From Pelagibacterales bacterium SAG-MED50 (GTDB taxonomy: Bacteria > Pseudomonadota > Alphaproteobacteria > Pelagibacterales > Pelagibacteraceae), in NCBI GenBank assembly GCA_014653385.1, contig JACWER010000011.1, forward strand, positions 1 to 53,258: a stretch of 53,258 nucleotides of DNA, read 5' to 3'. Both the position numbers and the translations under genes were made by a program. Each line of letters starts with the position of its first letter. Positions within the stretch are counted from its first letter, which is position 1. The notes under the pieces were generated by a model. The model saw only the letters and a program-made list of their open reading frames with translations, made no database searches and was not told where the DNA came from. Shown here piece by piece: positions 39,053 through 47,536 of the stretch.

Positions 39053-40032
39053 TTACGTTTTTCCAAATATGTAACTATTTTTTTTGTAAAAGTTGGCAAA
39101 GTATAGTTTTTTAATTTTTTAGGATCAATCCAATAAGAAAATGGAATTGGTTTAATCATCTTGTCATTTTTAATTTTAATATTCATATTCATATTTGACA
39201 ATTTAAAACTTAAATTTTGGTTAAAGTTTTTAGGTCTAGTTAATTCTTGCATTGGAAAAATATTAAAATTTTTTAAAAAATTGAAATTTCTATTTTTGAC
39301 CAATAAATATTTATTATTTTTTTTATAAACTTTGATTAAAAAGTATTTATCTTTATTATCTTTTTTAATTTTATTTAAAACAAAATCATATTTAGCAAGG
39401 GATTTACAATTTTTTGAGATTGGACATTTTTCACAAAGAGGATTGTTTGGTTTACAGATTAGTGCACCTAACTCCATTAGTGCCTGAGCATAATCACTCG
39501 ATCTACTTGAGGTTCCTAAAACTTTTTTGCTTTTAATTAAATTATCTTTTTGTATTTGATTTTCTTTCTTTAAGTGTAGATATCTTTTTAAAACTCTTTC
39601 CACATTTCCATCTAATGGAATAAAAGGCTTATTAAATGCAATAGCCAATATTGCGCTTGCAGTATAATCTCCAACACCAGGTAATGATTTTAAATCTAAA
39701 AAATTATTAGGTAATTTTTTATTAAAATCTTTAATCACGACTTGAGCAGCTTTTTTTAAATTTCTAACTCTTGAATAATAACCAAGACCTTCCCAAAGCT
39801 TAATGAGTTTTCGATTTTCATAACTGGCTAAAGTTTCTAGATCTGGAATATTTTTAATAAACCTATTAAAATATGGTATCACTGTTACAACTTGAGTTTG
39901 CTGTAGCATAAACTCACTAACTAAGGTGTAATATTGCTTTTTTTTTGAAGAAGTTTTTTTTCGCCAAGGTAATGATCTTTTGTTAATATCATACCAATTA
40001 AGAATTTTATTTGTTATTATCTGATCTTTCAT
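39049..40032 (-). CDS. mutY: A/G-specific adenine glycosylase
   Basis: Removes adenine mispaired with 8-oxoguanine. From ATG 40032 the protein has 327 residues: LPWRKK, the FMLQQTQV and LPGVGDYTASAIL helix-hairpin-helix, the catalytic Asp in LDGNVERVLKRY, and the 4Fe-4S ligands C-x6-C-x2-C-x5-C (CKPNNPLCEKC...NC). A shorter NUDIX-like C-terminus follows. An ATG 45 bp further upstream would add a poorly conserved 15 residues inside the divergent gene, so I prefer 40032. Confidence 0.93.
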   Translation of the reverse strand: MKDQIITNKILNWYDINKRSLPWRKKTSSKKKQYYTLVSEFMLQQTQVVTVIPYFNRFIKNIPDLETLASYENRKLIKLWEGLGYYSRVRNLKKAAQVVIKDFNKKLPNNFLDLKSLPGVGDYTASAILAIAFNKPFIPLDGNVERVLKRYLHLKKENQIQKDNLIKSKKVLGTSSRSSDYAQALMELGALICKPNNPLCEKCPISKNCKSLAKYDFVLNKIKKDNKDKYFLIKVYKKNNKYLLVKNRNFNFLKNFNIFPMQELTRPKNFNQNLSFKLSNMNMNIKIKNDKMIKPIPFSYWIDPKKLKNYTLPTFTKKIVTYLEKRK

Positions 40033-40051
40033 ATGCAATTTAAAAATAATA
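40015..40051. promoter_or_regulatory. Back-to-back divergent start site with paired -10-like boxes
   Basis: The mutY start codon (40032-40030, minus) and the DUF721 start codon (40033-40035, plus) touch. TATTAT lies 12 bp before the plus start (40015-40020) and, on the minus strand, 13 bp before the mutY start (40051-40046). If used, both transcripts would be almost leaderless and each -10 box would lie in the opposite gene. The hexamers are common in such A+T-rich DNA. Confidence 0.35.
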
Positions 40052-40521
40052 CTAAGCGTGGAAATGTAACCATTCAAGGTTTAAGATCTTTTAAGGACAC
40101 TTTACCCAAAAATGTAAAAAAAATCATTAATAAGAAGGGTCATATTTATTCTGAAACTCTTAGTAACTGGAGATATATTGTTGGAGATGATCTATTTAAA
40201 GTTTGTTATCCTAAGACATTTAAGAATTCTAATAAATTTGGAGTTAGCACTCTCATAGTAATGGTTAAAAGAGGTCATGAGGTTGATATGGAATACTCAA
40301 AAAAAGATATTTTAGATAAAATGAATAGTTTTTTTGGTTATTCTGTCGTAGAAAAACTGAAATTCATTAGCTTTGATGATGAGCAGAAAATCTTTTCAAA
40401 AAAAGATCTACATCAGGAAAATGTGGCAATTAATAAATATCAAAATAAAATTAATGATGTTAAGAATGATAAAATTAGGAAATCACTCATTGAACTAACC
40501 AAGGTATTTAAAGAAAAATGA
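40033..40521 (+). CDS. DUF721 / DciA-like protein
   Basis: A 162-residue protein of the DUF721 family, related to DciA, which helps load the replicative helicase in bacteria lacking DnaC/DnaI. The conserved core is SNWRYIVGDDLFKVCYPKTF, then STLIVMVKRGHEVDMEY, giving the usual KH-like domain. Alphaproteobacteria commonly encode mutY, DUF721, a DsbA-like protein and smc in this order. Whether this member acts in helicase loading is inference. Confidence 0.82.
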   Translation: MQFKNNTKRGNVTIQGLRSFKDTLPKNVKKIINKKGHIYSETLSNWRYIVGDDLFKVCYPKTFKNSNKFGVSTLIVMVKRGHEVDMEYSKKDILDKMNSFFGYSVVEKLKFISFDDEQKIFSKKDLHQENVAINKYQNKINDVKNDKIRKSLIELTKVFKEK

Positions 40522-41096
40522 AAAAAATTTTAATAATTATAACAATTTTTTTTAGCACTATTTCAACTATTAGTGCAGAAGAAATAAAAAGAATTGTTGT
40601 TGGAAATAAAGATGCAAAGATAACTATAATTGCTTTTGAATCTTTGACTTGCAGTCACTGTGCAAATTTTCACAAAGATGTATTTCCAGAACTTAAAAAA
40701 GAATATCTTGATACTGGTTTAGCTAAAATCGAATTTAGACACTTTCCTCTAGATATAGCAGCTTTCAATGCCTCAAAAGTTTCACAGTGTAATAATGATG
40801 GTGATTCGAAAATTTTAAATAGTTTATATGCAAACCAACAAAAATGGGTCAAAGGTAGCTCGGCACAAGAGGCCAATGAAAATCTTCAAAAATTTTTAAT
40901 TAGTGAGGGTTATAGTGTTGATTTTAATAAGTGTATAAATGATAAAGAAATCGAGGATTTTGTTTTAAATGACCGAATCGATGGCGTTAAAAAATACAAA
41001 GTTAATGCTACCCCTACGATAATAATCAACAATAAAAAGTTTGAAAAAACTCTTAATTACAAAAATTTAAAAAAAGCACTAGAAAAACTGATATAA
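40518..41096 (+). CDS. DsbA-like periplasmic thiol:disulfide protein
   Basis: A 192-residue exported thioredoxin-fold protein. The signal peptide covers about residues 1-20 (ending TISAEE), and the active site is CSHC in FESLTCSHCANFH. EFRHFPLDIAAFNASKV and the cis-Pro segment VNATPTIIINNKKF complete the DsbA/BdbD pattern. It overlaps the DUF721 stop by 4 bp and precedes smc by 8 bp. Two further Cys (SQCNND and NKCIND) may form a structural disulfide, as in other members with this layout. Confidence 0.88.
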   Translation: MKKILIIITIFFSTISTISAEEIKRIVVGNKDAKITIIAFESLTCSHCANFHKDVFPELKKEYLDTGLAKIEFRHFPLDIAAFNASKVSQCNNDGDSKILNSLYANQQKWVKGSSAQEANENLQKFLISEGYSVDFNKCINDKEIEDFVLNDRIDGVKKYKVNATPTIIINNKKFEKTLNYKNLKKALEKLI

Positions 41097-41104
41097 GTTA
41101 GTGC

Positions 41105-43678
41105 ATGGAGTTTAAAAAAATCCAATTAAATGGGTTTAAATCTTTTGCTGATAAAGCAAATTTCTTAATTGAAGATGGTCTTACTGGAATTGTTGGGCCT
41201 AATGGATGTGGTAAATCGAACATTGTTGAATCTTTAAGATGGGTCATGGGTGAAACATCAGCAAAAAGTATGCGTGGATCAGGAATGGAAGATGTAATCT
41301 TTTCTGGGACATCAAATAAAGCTTCTAAAAATATTGCAGAAGTTACAATCGAAGTAGAAAATAAAAATAATGAAGGACCAGTTCAATACCGTGAACTAGA
41401 TCAAATTAATGTTAGAAGAAAAATAGAAAAAGATAAAGGCTCTAAATTTTATATTAACGATAAAGAGGTAAGAGCAAGAGATGCTCAAATGTTTTTTGCA
41501 GATTTATCGACTGGCGCGCATTCTCCTTCAATGATTAGTCAAGGACGTATTGGTGCATTAGTAACTGCAAAGCCAACTGACAGAAGGGCTATTTTAGAGG
41601 AGGCTGCAGGAATTTCAGGCTTACATGTCAGAAAACATGAGGCTGAACTAAGATTGGGAGCTGCAGAAAATAATCTTAAAAGAGCTGATGAGCTTAGAAG
41701 ACAACAAGAAAAACAACTGGCTAATCTTCAAAAACAAGCCGAGGAAGCATCAAAATATAAATTAATTACTGAAGAAATAAAAAGAATAGAAGCAGGACTT
41801 TTTTATTTAAAATTAATTGAAATAGATAAAGAAATTAAAATTGAAAATGAAATTAATAACGAGGCAGAGGGAGAAGTAGAAGGCTTCAATAGTAAAATAT
41901 CTGAATTAGAAAATTTAATTAAATCTGCAACAGATAAAGTCTCACCTCTTAGGGAAAAAAATATTGAAAATCTCTCTAGAATTCAAAGACTTAATCTTGA
42001 ACTTCAAAGCCTAGATGAAGAAAACACAAGAACACAAGATGAAATAGAAGGTATTAAAAAATCAATTCAAACTCTTGATGAAGATATTTCTAGAGAAAGA
42101 GGAATAATTATTGATGCTAATTCTAATGAAAAGAGACTTAAAGAAGAAAAAACTGATTTGATAGATGTAGACTCTAAGTATTTTGAAACAGAGAAATTAT
42201 CCAATGAAGAACTTGAAGAAGCTAAGAGAGAACTAAAAAAAGAGCAAGAAGCTGTAGATGAAGTTGTTAACACTATTGCTGAAGGAACATTAAATATAAG
42301 TATTGGTCCAATTAAAAACGTTAAAAACTCTATAAATAGAGTTAAAGAGCTAATTGATAGCAATGAAATCAATCAAGCTGTCACCTTATTAGATAGATGT
42401 AATATGGAACTTGATAATTTCTTAAATGATTTAAAAAATGAAAAATCAAGAGAGGAGTTATTAAATGTAAATGAAAAATCTCAAAATATTAAACAACTTC
42501 AAGAAAAATATGCTGATGCTTACAGTAAAAATCAATCAATTAAAAACGAATCTATAAAACGTAACGAGAGAATAAAAACTATTGAAATAGAAGTTGAAAG
42601 TTGGAAAAATTTATTAGTTAATTCAGAAAAGATGGTTGGAGAATTAACTGATCGAAAAAATAAATTAACAGATCAATTTAAAGAATTAGATAATCAACCT
42701 AAAATTCAAGCTGAAAGAAAGGGTCAAATTTCTGAAAATTTAAGAATATCAGATAAAGAAAAAATCGATAATGATGCTGTTATTGAAGAAACTGATAAAC
42801 GAATAGAAAACTTAAGATCTCAATTAAATGAAATTCAAGAACAATCAATACAAATTAGAGAAAGAAAAGCAAGTTCTGGAGCAACCGTTGAAGGTCTACA
42901 AAAAAGAAAAAGTGATTTACTAGATAGAATAAATTCAGAACTTAACTTAACTGAAGAAAATATTTTAGAATATTCAAACTTGAATGGTATTGAAGACCTA
43001 CCTAATCCAGTGGATCAAGAAGATTCACTAGATAAAAAGAAACAAGAAAGAGAAAAATTGGGATCAGTTAACTTAAAAGCTGATGAGGAAACTAGTAAGC
43101 ATGAAGAAGAAATAAAAAAAATGGAGCAAGATCGTTCAGATCTAGTTACTGCAATAATTAAACTAAAAGAAAGTATTAATGAACTTAATCAAAAAGGTAG
43201 AGAAAGATTAATTGAAGCTTTTGAAAAAGTTAATAGAAAATTTAATGAAGTTTATACAAAACTTTTTAATGGAGGAAATGCTAAACTAGAATTAGTTGAC
43301 TCCGACGATCCTCTTGAGGCTGGACTTGAAATGTTGGTCAGTCCTCCAGGTAAAAGACTTCAATCAATAACTTTACTATCGGGAGGTGAGCAAGCTTTGA
43401 CAGCTCTTTCTTTAATATTTGCCGTTTTTTTAACCAACCCTTCACCAATTTGTGTATTGGATGAAGTTGATGCACCACTTGATGATGCAAATGTAACTCG
43501 ATTTTGTAGCCTTCTTGAAGAGTTAATAAAGATTACTAATACAAAATTCATTATTGTAACTCACCACGCATTAACGATGTCTAAAATGAATAGACTTTAC
43601 GGGGTCACAATGCCTGAAAAAGGTATAAGCCAACTAGTTGCTGTTGATTTACAAAAAGCAGAGAGTATGGTTGCCTAA
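41105..43678 (+). CDS. smc: Chromosome segregation protein SMC, short form without a recognisable hinge
   Basis: Structural-maintenance-of-chromosomes ATPase. Walker A is GPNGCGKS (residues 31-38), DRRAILEEAAGISGLHVRK follows, the signature motif LLSGGEQALTAL is near residue 758 and Walker B ICVLDEVDAPLDDAN near 783; H-loop VTHHALTM is intact. The usual length is 1150-1200; this has 857. Between the arms I see only a short low-coil segment (about 393-430, EGTLNISIGP...), not the roughly 170-residue hinge with its conserved glycines. The frame is unbroken with head motifs at both ends, so it is not a simple truncation. Confidence 0.92.
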   Translation: MEFKKIQLNGFKSFADKANFLIEDGLTGIVGPNGCGKSNIVESLRWVMGETSAKSMRGSGMEDVIFSGTSNKASKNIAEVTIEVENKNNEGPVQYRELDQINVRRKIEKDKGSKFYINDKEVRARDAQMFFADLSTGAHSPSMISQGRIGALVTAKPTDRRAILEEAAGISGLHVRKHEAELRLGAAENNLKRADELRRQQEKQLANLQKQAEEASKYKLITEEIKRIEAGLFYLKLIEIDKEIKIENEINNEAEGEVEGFNSKISELENLIKSATDKVSPLREKNIENLSRIQRLNLELQSLDEENTRTQDEIEGIKKSIQTLDEDISRERGIIIDANSNEKRLKEEKTDLIDVDSKYFETEKLSNEELEEAKRELKKEQEAVDEVVNTIAEGTLNISIGPIKNVKNSINRVKELIDSNEINQAVTLLDRCNMELDNFLNDLKNEKSREELLNVNEKSQNIKQLQEKYADAYSKNQSIKNESIKRNERIKTIEIEVESWKNLLVNSEKMVGELTDRKNKLTDQFKELDNQPKIQAERKGQISENLRISDKEKIDNDAVIEETDKRIENLRSQLNEIQEQSIQIRERKASSGATVEGLQKRKSDLLDRINSELNLTEENILEYSNLNGIEDLPNPVDQEDSLDKKKQEREKLGSVNLKADEETSKHEEEIKKMEQDRSDLVTAIIKLKESINELNQKGRERLIEAFEKVNRKFNEVYTKLFNGGNAKLELVDSDDPLEAGLEMLVSPPGKRLQSITLLSGGEQALTALSLIFAVFLTNPSPICVLDEVDAPLDDANVTRFCSLLEELIKITNTKFIIVTHHALTMSKMNRLYGVTMPEKGISQLVAVDLQKAESMVA

Positions 43679-43687
43679 ACTATATAA

Positions 43688-43963
43688 ATGCCAAAAGATC
43701 AGTTCAAAACTCGCTTAGAGATTGCAAAAAAGAGGATTTCAGAGAAAAATCAGGGCAATAAAAATGATAACCCCTCTTCTATTGGAACAGCGTTCAAATT
43801 AAGCACAGAATTAGTCGCTGCAGTAGCGGTTGGGACAATTATTGGGTTTATTTTTGACAAGACCTTTGGTACTACACCCTGGTTTATATTAATATTTTTT
43901 TTTGTTGGCGTAGTTGCTGGAATAACCAATGTAATTAGGTCTGCAAAAAATATGCAAAAATAG
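43688..43963 (+). CDS. atpI: ATP synthase protein I
   Basis: A 91-residue protein with a charged N-terminal third and two membrane segments (about residues 40-60 and 66-84, with GTIIGFIFDKTFGTTPWFILIF between and within them). This matches alphaproteobacterial AtpI, an assembly helper for the c-ring, and its place directly before atpB confirms it. It lies 9 bp after smc. Confidence 0.86.
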   Translation: MPKDQFKTRLEIAKKRISEKNQGNKNDNPSSIGTAFKLSTELVAAVAVGTIIGFIFDKTFGTTPWFILIFFFVGVVAGITNVIRSAKNMQK

Positions 43964-43972
43964 AAAAATTTT

Positions 43973-44707
43973 ATGGCAGCAAATCCCATGACCCAATTCA
44001 ATGTTTATAGAATTGGACCAGAAGTTAAAGTAGGAGCATTCGATATCTCATTTACAAATGCTAGTTTGTTTATGATTATAAGTTCTGTTGCTATTTTATT
44101 AATTTTTAGCTTCGGTTCTAAAAAAAATTCATTACTACCAAATAAGATTCAACTTTTAGCAGAACTGAGCTACACATTTGTATCAAAGATGATAAGTGAT
44201 ACAGCAGGATCAAAAGCGAAACCATATTTTGCATTTATATTTTCTCTTTTTATGTTTGTTCTATTTTGTAACATGTTTGGAATGATACCTTATACTTTTA
44301 CAGTAACTAGCCATATCATTGTGACATTTGTCTTGGCGGCATTTATTTTTATTGGGGTAACTGTTATCGGTTTTATGAAACATGGTTTTAGTTATTTAAA
44401 ATTATTTGTCCCTAGTGGGGTACCAGCAGTACTACTTCCCTTAATAGTAGTAATTGAAATTATATCATATTTAAGTAGGCCAGTTAGTTTATCAGTTAGA
44501 TTATTTGCTAATATGATGGCAGGTCATACAATGATGAAAGTTTTCGGAGGCTTTGTGATAAGTCTTGGAATAGTTGGTGGATGGCTTCCACTGAGTTTTT
44601 CGGTTGCATTAACAGGTTTGGAGATCTTAGTTGCTTTTCTTCAGGCATATGTTTTTGCAATTTTAACCTGCATCTATTTAAATGATGCATTAAATTTACA
44701 CCATTAA
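43973..44707 (+). CDS. atpB: ATP synthase Fo subunit a
   Basis: Membrane stator subunit forming the proton half-channels against the c-ring. The 244 residues include about six helices and the essential Arg in SLSVRLFANMMAGH, followed by GLEILVAFLQAYVFAILTCIYL, both diagnostic. It is the first structural gene of the Fo cluster; as in other alphaproteobacteria the F1 genes are not adjacent. Confidence 0.96.
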   Translation: MAANPMTQFNVYRIGPEVKVGAFDISFTNASLFMIISSVAILLIFSFGSKKNSLLPNKIQLLAELSYTFVSKMISDTAGSKAKPYFAFIFSLFMFVLFCNMFGMIPYTFTVTSHIIVTFVLAAFIFIGVTVIGFMKHGFSYLKLFVPSGVPAVLLPLIVVIEIISYLSRPVSLSVRLFANMMAGHTMMKVFGGFVISLGIVGGWLPLSFSVALTGLEILVAFLQAYVFAILTCIYLNDALNLHH

Positions 44708-44714
44708 TTAACAT

Positions 44715-44720
44715 AGGAGG
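44715..44720 (+). promoter_or_regulatory. Strong Shine-Dalgarno for atpE
   Basis: AGGAGG ends 5 bp before the atpE ATG. It is the only perfect SD hexamer I noticed at a start codon in this window, where most starts have weak or no SD. This fits the need to make about ten c subunits per complex from one polycistronic message. Confidence 0.8.
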
Positions 44721-44725
44721 ATATA

Positions 44726-44953
44726 ATGGAATTAGAAGCAGCAAAAATGATCGGAGCAGGTTTAGCAGCAATAGCTTTAGCTGGTGCCGGTGTTGGTATC
44801 GGAATAATTTTTGGAAACTATTTGTCAGGAGCAATGAGAAACCCTTCTGCAGCACAAAAGCAGTTTCCTAATTTGCTTTTAGGTTTTGCACTTGCAGAAG
44901 CAACAGGATTATTTGGATTAGTAGTAGCGTTAATCATTCTTTTTGCATTTTAA
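44726..44953 (+). CDS. atpE: ATP synthase Fo subunit c
   Basis: Proteolipid of the rotating ring, 75 residues in two helices. The first helix has the glycine pattern GAGVGIGIIFG, the polar loop is RNP (residues 38-40), and the ion-binding carboxylate is Glu58 in FALAEATGLFG. The residues around it are those of proton-binding rings; the Gln and Glu-Ser/Thr set expected for a Na+ ring is absent. Confidence 0.97.
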   Translation: MELEAAKMIGAGLAAIALAGAGVGIGIIFGNYLSGAMRNPSAAQKQFPNLLLGFALAEATGLFGLVVALIILFAF

Positions 44954-44958
44954 ATTTA

Positions 44959-45549
44959 ATGATTAAAAAAATATATTTTCAGTCAATATTTTTTAGTTTC
45001 CTATTTTCTATGGAAGCTTTTTCAGCTGAAAGCGGTGGTATGCCTCAATTAAATCCTGAATTTTGGATTTCACAGATTTTTTGGCTAACACTTACATTTG
45101 GAATTCTGTATTTAGTTTTATCCAAACTAATACTACCAAAAATAAGTACTAACCTAGAGTCACGTAAATCGCAGATATTAGAAAATATTGAGGCTGCAGA
45201 GAAGCAGAGAGAAGATAGTGAGACAAAGCTAAAAGATTATGAGGAAATTATTTCCAAAAGCAGACTTGCTGCAAAAACTATCTTCAATCAAGGTAGAGAA
45301 AAAGCATTAAAGGACATTAATGCTAAAAGAGAGGTGCTAGATAAACAAATTGATGATGAAATTGTCAAAGCTGAGCAAGAAATAAAGATCTTAAGAGAGA
45401 GTGCGCCTGATAAAATTAATAAGATAGCAATTGAAACATCTTCTGAACTAGTACAAAAACTTATTGGTGCTGAAATAAATAATAGCAGCATATCTGCAAT
45501 TGTTGATGATTTATCTAAAAGAAATGGAGATAAATATTATGGCAATTGA
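44959..45549 (+). CDS. atpF': ATP synthase Fo subunit b'
   Basis: One of the two different b-type stalk subunits found in alphaproteobacteria and phototrophs. The 196 residues start with a hydrophobic, signal-like segment ending ...AFSAESGG, then the anchor helix (FWISQIFWLTLTFGILYLVL) and a long charged coiled coil. The signal-like N-terminus is seen in other b' proteins and may be cleaved. It overlaps atpF by 11 bp. Confidence 0.92.
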   Translation: MIKKIYFQSIFFSFLFSMEAFSAESGGMPQLNPEFWISQIFWLTLTFGILYLVLSKLILPKISTNLESRKSQILENIEAAEKQREDSETKLKDYEEIISKSRLAAKTIFNQGREKALKDINAKREVLDKQIDDEIVKAEQEIKILRESAPDKINKIAIETSSELVQKLIGAEINNSSISAIVDDLSKRNGDKYYGN

Positions 45550-46036
45550 TGCAACATTTTGGGTAGCAGTATCATTCGTAATTTTTTTTGGAGGCTTAAT
45601 TTATCTTAAGATCCCTCAAAAAATTACTGAAATGTTAGATAAAATGATTTATGACATAAAAAATGAGATTGATGAAAGTGAAAAATTAAGAACAGAGGCA
45701 AAAACATTACTAGACAATGCGCAGAATAAATTAGATACAGCTCAATCTGTTAGTAACGAAATTCTTAATGAGGCTAAAAAAGACTCTGACAAATTAATGA
45801 TTGAATTAAATGACAAATTTCACAAATCATCAGAAATTAAAAAGAATTTAGCTGAAAGTAAGATAAGTCAAATGAAAGAGGCAACTATAAAAGAAATAAA
45901 AGATGCATCAATTAAAATAGCAGTAGACTCTGTAAAAAAGATTATCACAACATCGGTTGATAAATCTAAACTTGATACCGTGTTTCAAAAAAATTTAGAT
46001 GAAACTAAAGAAGAATTAAAAAAAATTAATCCATAA
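45539..46036 (+). CDS. atpF: ATP synthase Fo subunit b
   Basis: Peripheral stalk subunit of 165 residues from the chosen start. One N-terminal anchor (DATFWVAVSFVIFFGGLIYL) is followed by KIPQKITEMLDKM and a long coiled coil. ATG 45539 is preceded by GGAG at about 10 nt and gives the normal MAIDATFWV start; an upstream in-frame ATG at 45500 would add a Met-rich 13 residues within atpF' and is less likely. Forms a heterodimer with b'. Confidence 0.93.
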   Translation: MAIDATFWVAVSFVIFFGGLIYLKIPQKITEMLDKMIYDIKNEIDESEKLRTEAKTLLDNAQNKLDTAQSVSNEILNEAKKDSDKLMIELNDKFHKSSEIKKNLAESKISQMKEATIKEIKDASIKIAVDSVKKIITTSVDKSKLDTVFQKNLDETKEELKKINP

Positions 46037-46075
46037 TACTCTTACAATTTTCTTAAAAAGCTATAAATTATAAAA

Positions 46076-47536
46076 ATGATTTCTATAGTTATTGGCTCTG
46101 GTTTTGGTGGAATCGCTGCAGCACTGCGCCTTAAAGCAAAAGGTCACGAGGTTACATTAATTGAAAAGCATCAAGATCTTGGGGGCAGGGCACGGGTATT
46201 TAGAAAAAATGGATTTATATTTGATGGTGGCCCAACTGTAATTACTGCTCCGTATTTAATTAATGAATTATTTGAATTATTCAAGAAAGACCCAAAAGAT
46301 TATATTGAACTATCTCCTTTAAAAATTTGGTATCAATTCATTTTTGAAGATAAATCTAAATTCAATTATTCAGGTAACGAAAATGAAATGAAAGCACAAA
46401 TAGAAGAATTGAATAAAGAGGATGTACGGGGTTATGAAAAATTAGTTGATTTTACAAAAAAAATTTTCGATAAAGGATTTACAGAACTTGCTGATGTCCC
46501 TTTTGACAAGCCATTTGTAATGATGCAGCAACTCCCTGCTCTATTAAAGCTGAAAAGTTACAAATCTGTCTACTCTTTAGTGTCTTCATATATAAAAAAT
46601 GAAAAATTAAGAAGATTGCTAAGTATGCATCCACTTTTAGTTGGAGGAAATCCTTTTACCACAACTTCGATTTATGGATTAATTCTTTACTTAGAAAAAA
46701 AATGGGGAATTCATTACTCAATGGGTGGAACTGGAAACATAATAAAAGGTTTTGAGAAGTTAATGAACGAAGTTGGCATAAAAGTAATTAAAGGTAATGA
46801 AGTTAGAAAAATTATTTCAAACAATAATAAAATTACTAGTGTTCAGTTGAATAATAATGATATTATAAATGCTGATAATATTATTTGCAATGCTGATCCC
46901 CCTGCTGTCTATGAAAAACTACTAGATGGAAAAAGTAATAATTCATTCTTATTTAATTGGAAAAAAAAGAGAATGGAATATTCTATGGGACTATTTGTTT
47001 ATTATTTTGGAACAAAAAAGATTTATGAAAATGTTGAACATCACACTATAAAATTTGGTAATAAGTATAAAGAACATCTCGACGATATATTTAATAAAAA
47101 AAAATTAAACGACGACATCAGCTATTATCTTCATAGACCATCAGCTACAGACAAATCTATGGCACCTGAAGGAAATGATTGTTTTTACGTTTTAGTTCCT
47201 GTTCCTAATAACCAGTCTAGAATTGACTGGAAAATAGAAGGAGAGAAGATGAAGAAACTAATTATAGATAAAATGGAAAAGGATCTGATGCCAAACCTTA
47301 AAGAAAATATTGTTGAAGATTTTTACTTAACACCAGATTATTTTGAAGAGGACTTAAATACAAAATATGGCTCTGGATTTTCTATACAACCAAAATTCAC
47401 TCAATCAGCTTATTTTAGGTTTCATAACAAATCAGAAATTTATGATGGTCTTTATTTTGTTGGTGCTGGCACACATCCTGGGGCTGGTGTTCCAGGAGTT
47501 TTATCATCTGCAAAGGTGTTAGATAAAATTATATAA
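46076..47536 (+). CDS. crtI: Phytoene desaturase
   Basis: FAD enzyme converting phytoene to lycopene by four desaturations. The 486 residues begin with the dinucleotide fold VIGSGFGGIAAALRL and GGRARVFRKNGFIFDGGPTVI, and end with the carotenoid-desaturase signature in FVGAGTHPGAGVPGVLSSAK. It is the first gene of crtI-crtB-crtY-blh, 39 bp after atpF, with the last base of its stop shared with the crtB start. Confidence 0.95.
   Translation: MISIVIGSGFGGIAAALRLKAKGHEVTLIEKHQDLGGRARVFRKNGFIFDGGPTVITAPYLINELFELFKKDPKDYIELSPLKIWYQFIFEDKSKFNYSGNENEMKAQIEELNKEDVRGYEKLVDFTKKIFDKGFTELADVPFDKPFVMMQQLPALLKLKSYKSVYSLVSSYIKNEKLRRLLSMHPLLVGGNPFTTTSIYGLILYLEKKWGIHYSMGGTGNIIKGFEKLMNEVGIKVIKGNEVRKIISNNNKITSVQLNNNDIINADNIICNADPPAVYEKLLDGKSNNSFLFNWKKKRMEYSMGLFVYYFGTKKIYENVEHHTIKFGNKYKEHLDDIFNKKKLNDDISYYLHRPSATDKSMAPEGNDCFYVLVPVPNNQSRIDWKIEGEKMKKLIIDKMEKDLMPNLKENIVEDFYLTPDYFEEDLNTKYGSGFSIQPKFTQSAYFRFHNKSEIYDGLYFVGAGTHPGAGVPGVLSSAKVLDKII

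Noticed and set aside
40033..40077. Upstream ATG extending mutY by 15 residues
   Set aside because: The added sequence is not MutY-like and would overlap the divergent DUF721 gene by 45 bp.
41105..43678. Possibility that smc is frameshifted or truncated
   Set aside because: One continuous frame carries both N- and C-terminal head motifs with normal spacing inside each head, so the shortness lies in the middle and is not a sequencing break.
44508..44855. 115-codon minus-strand frame across atpB and atpE
   Set aside because: It crosses two well-supported Fo genes in antisense, is Leu-rich from codon complementarity, and has no start context.
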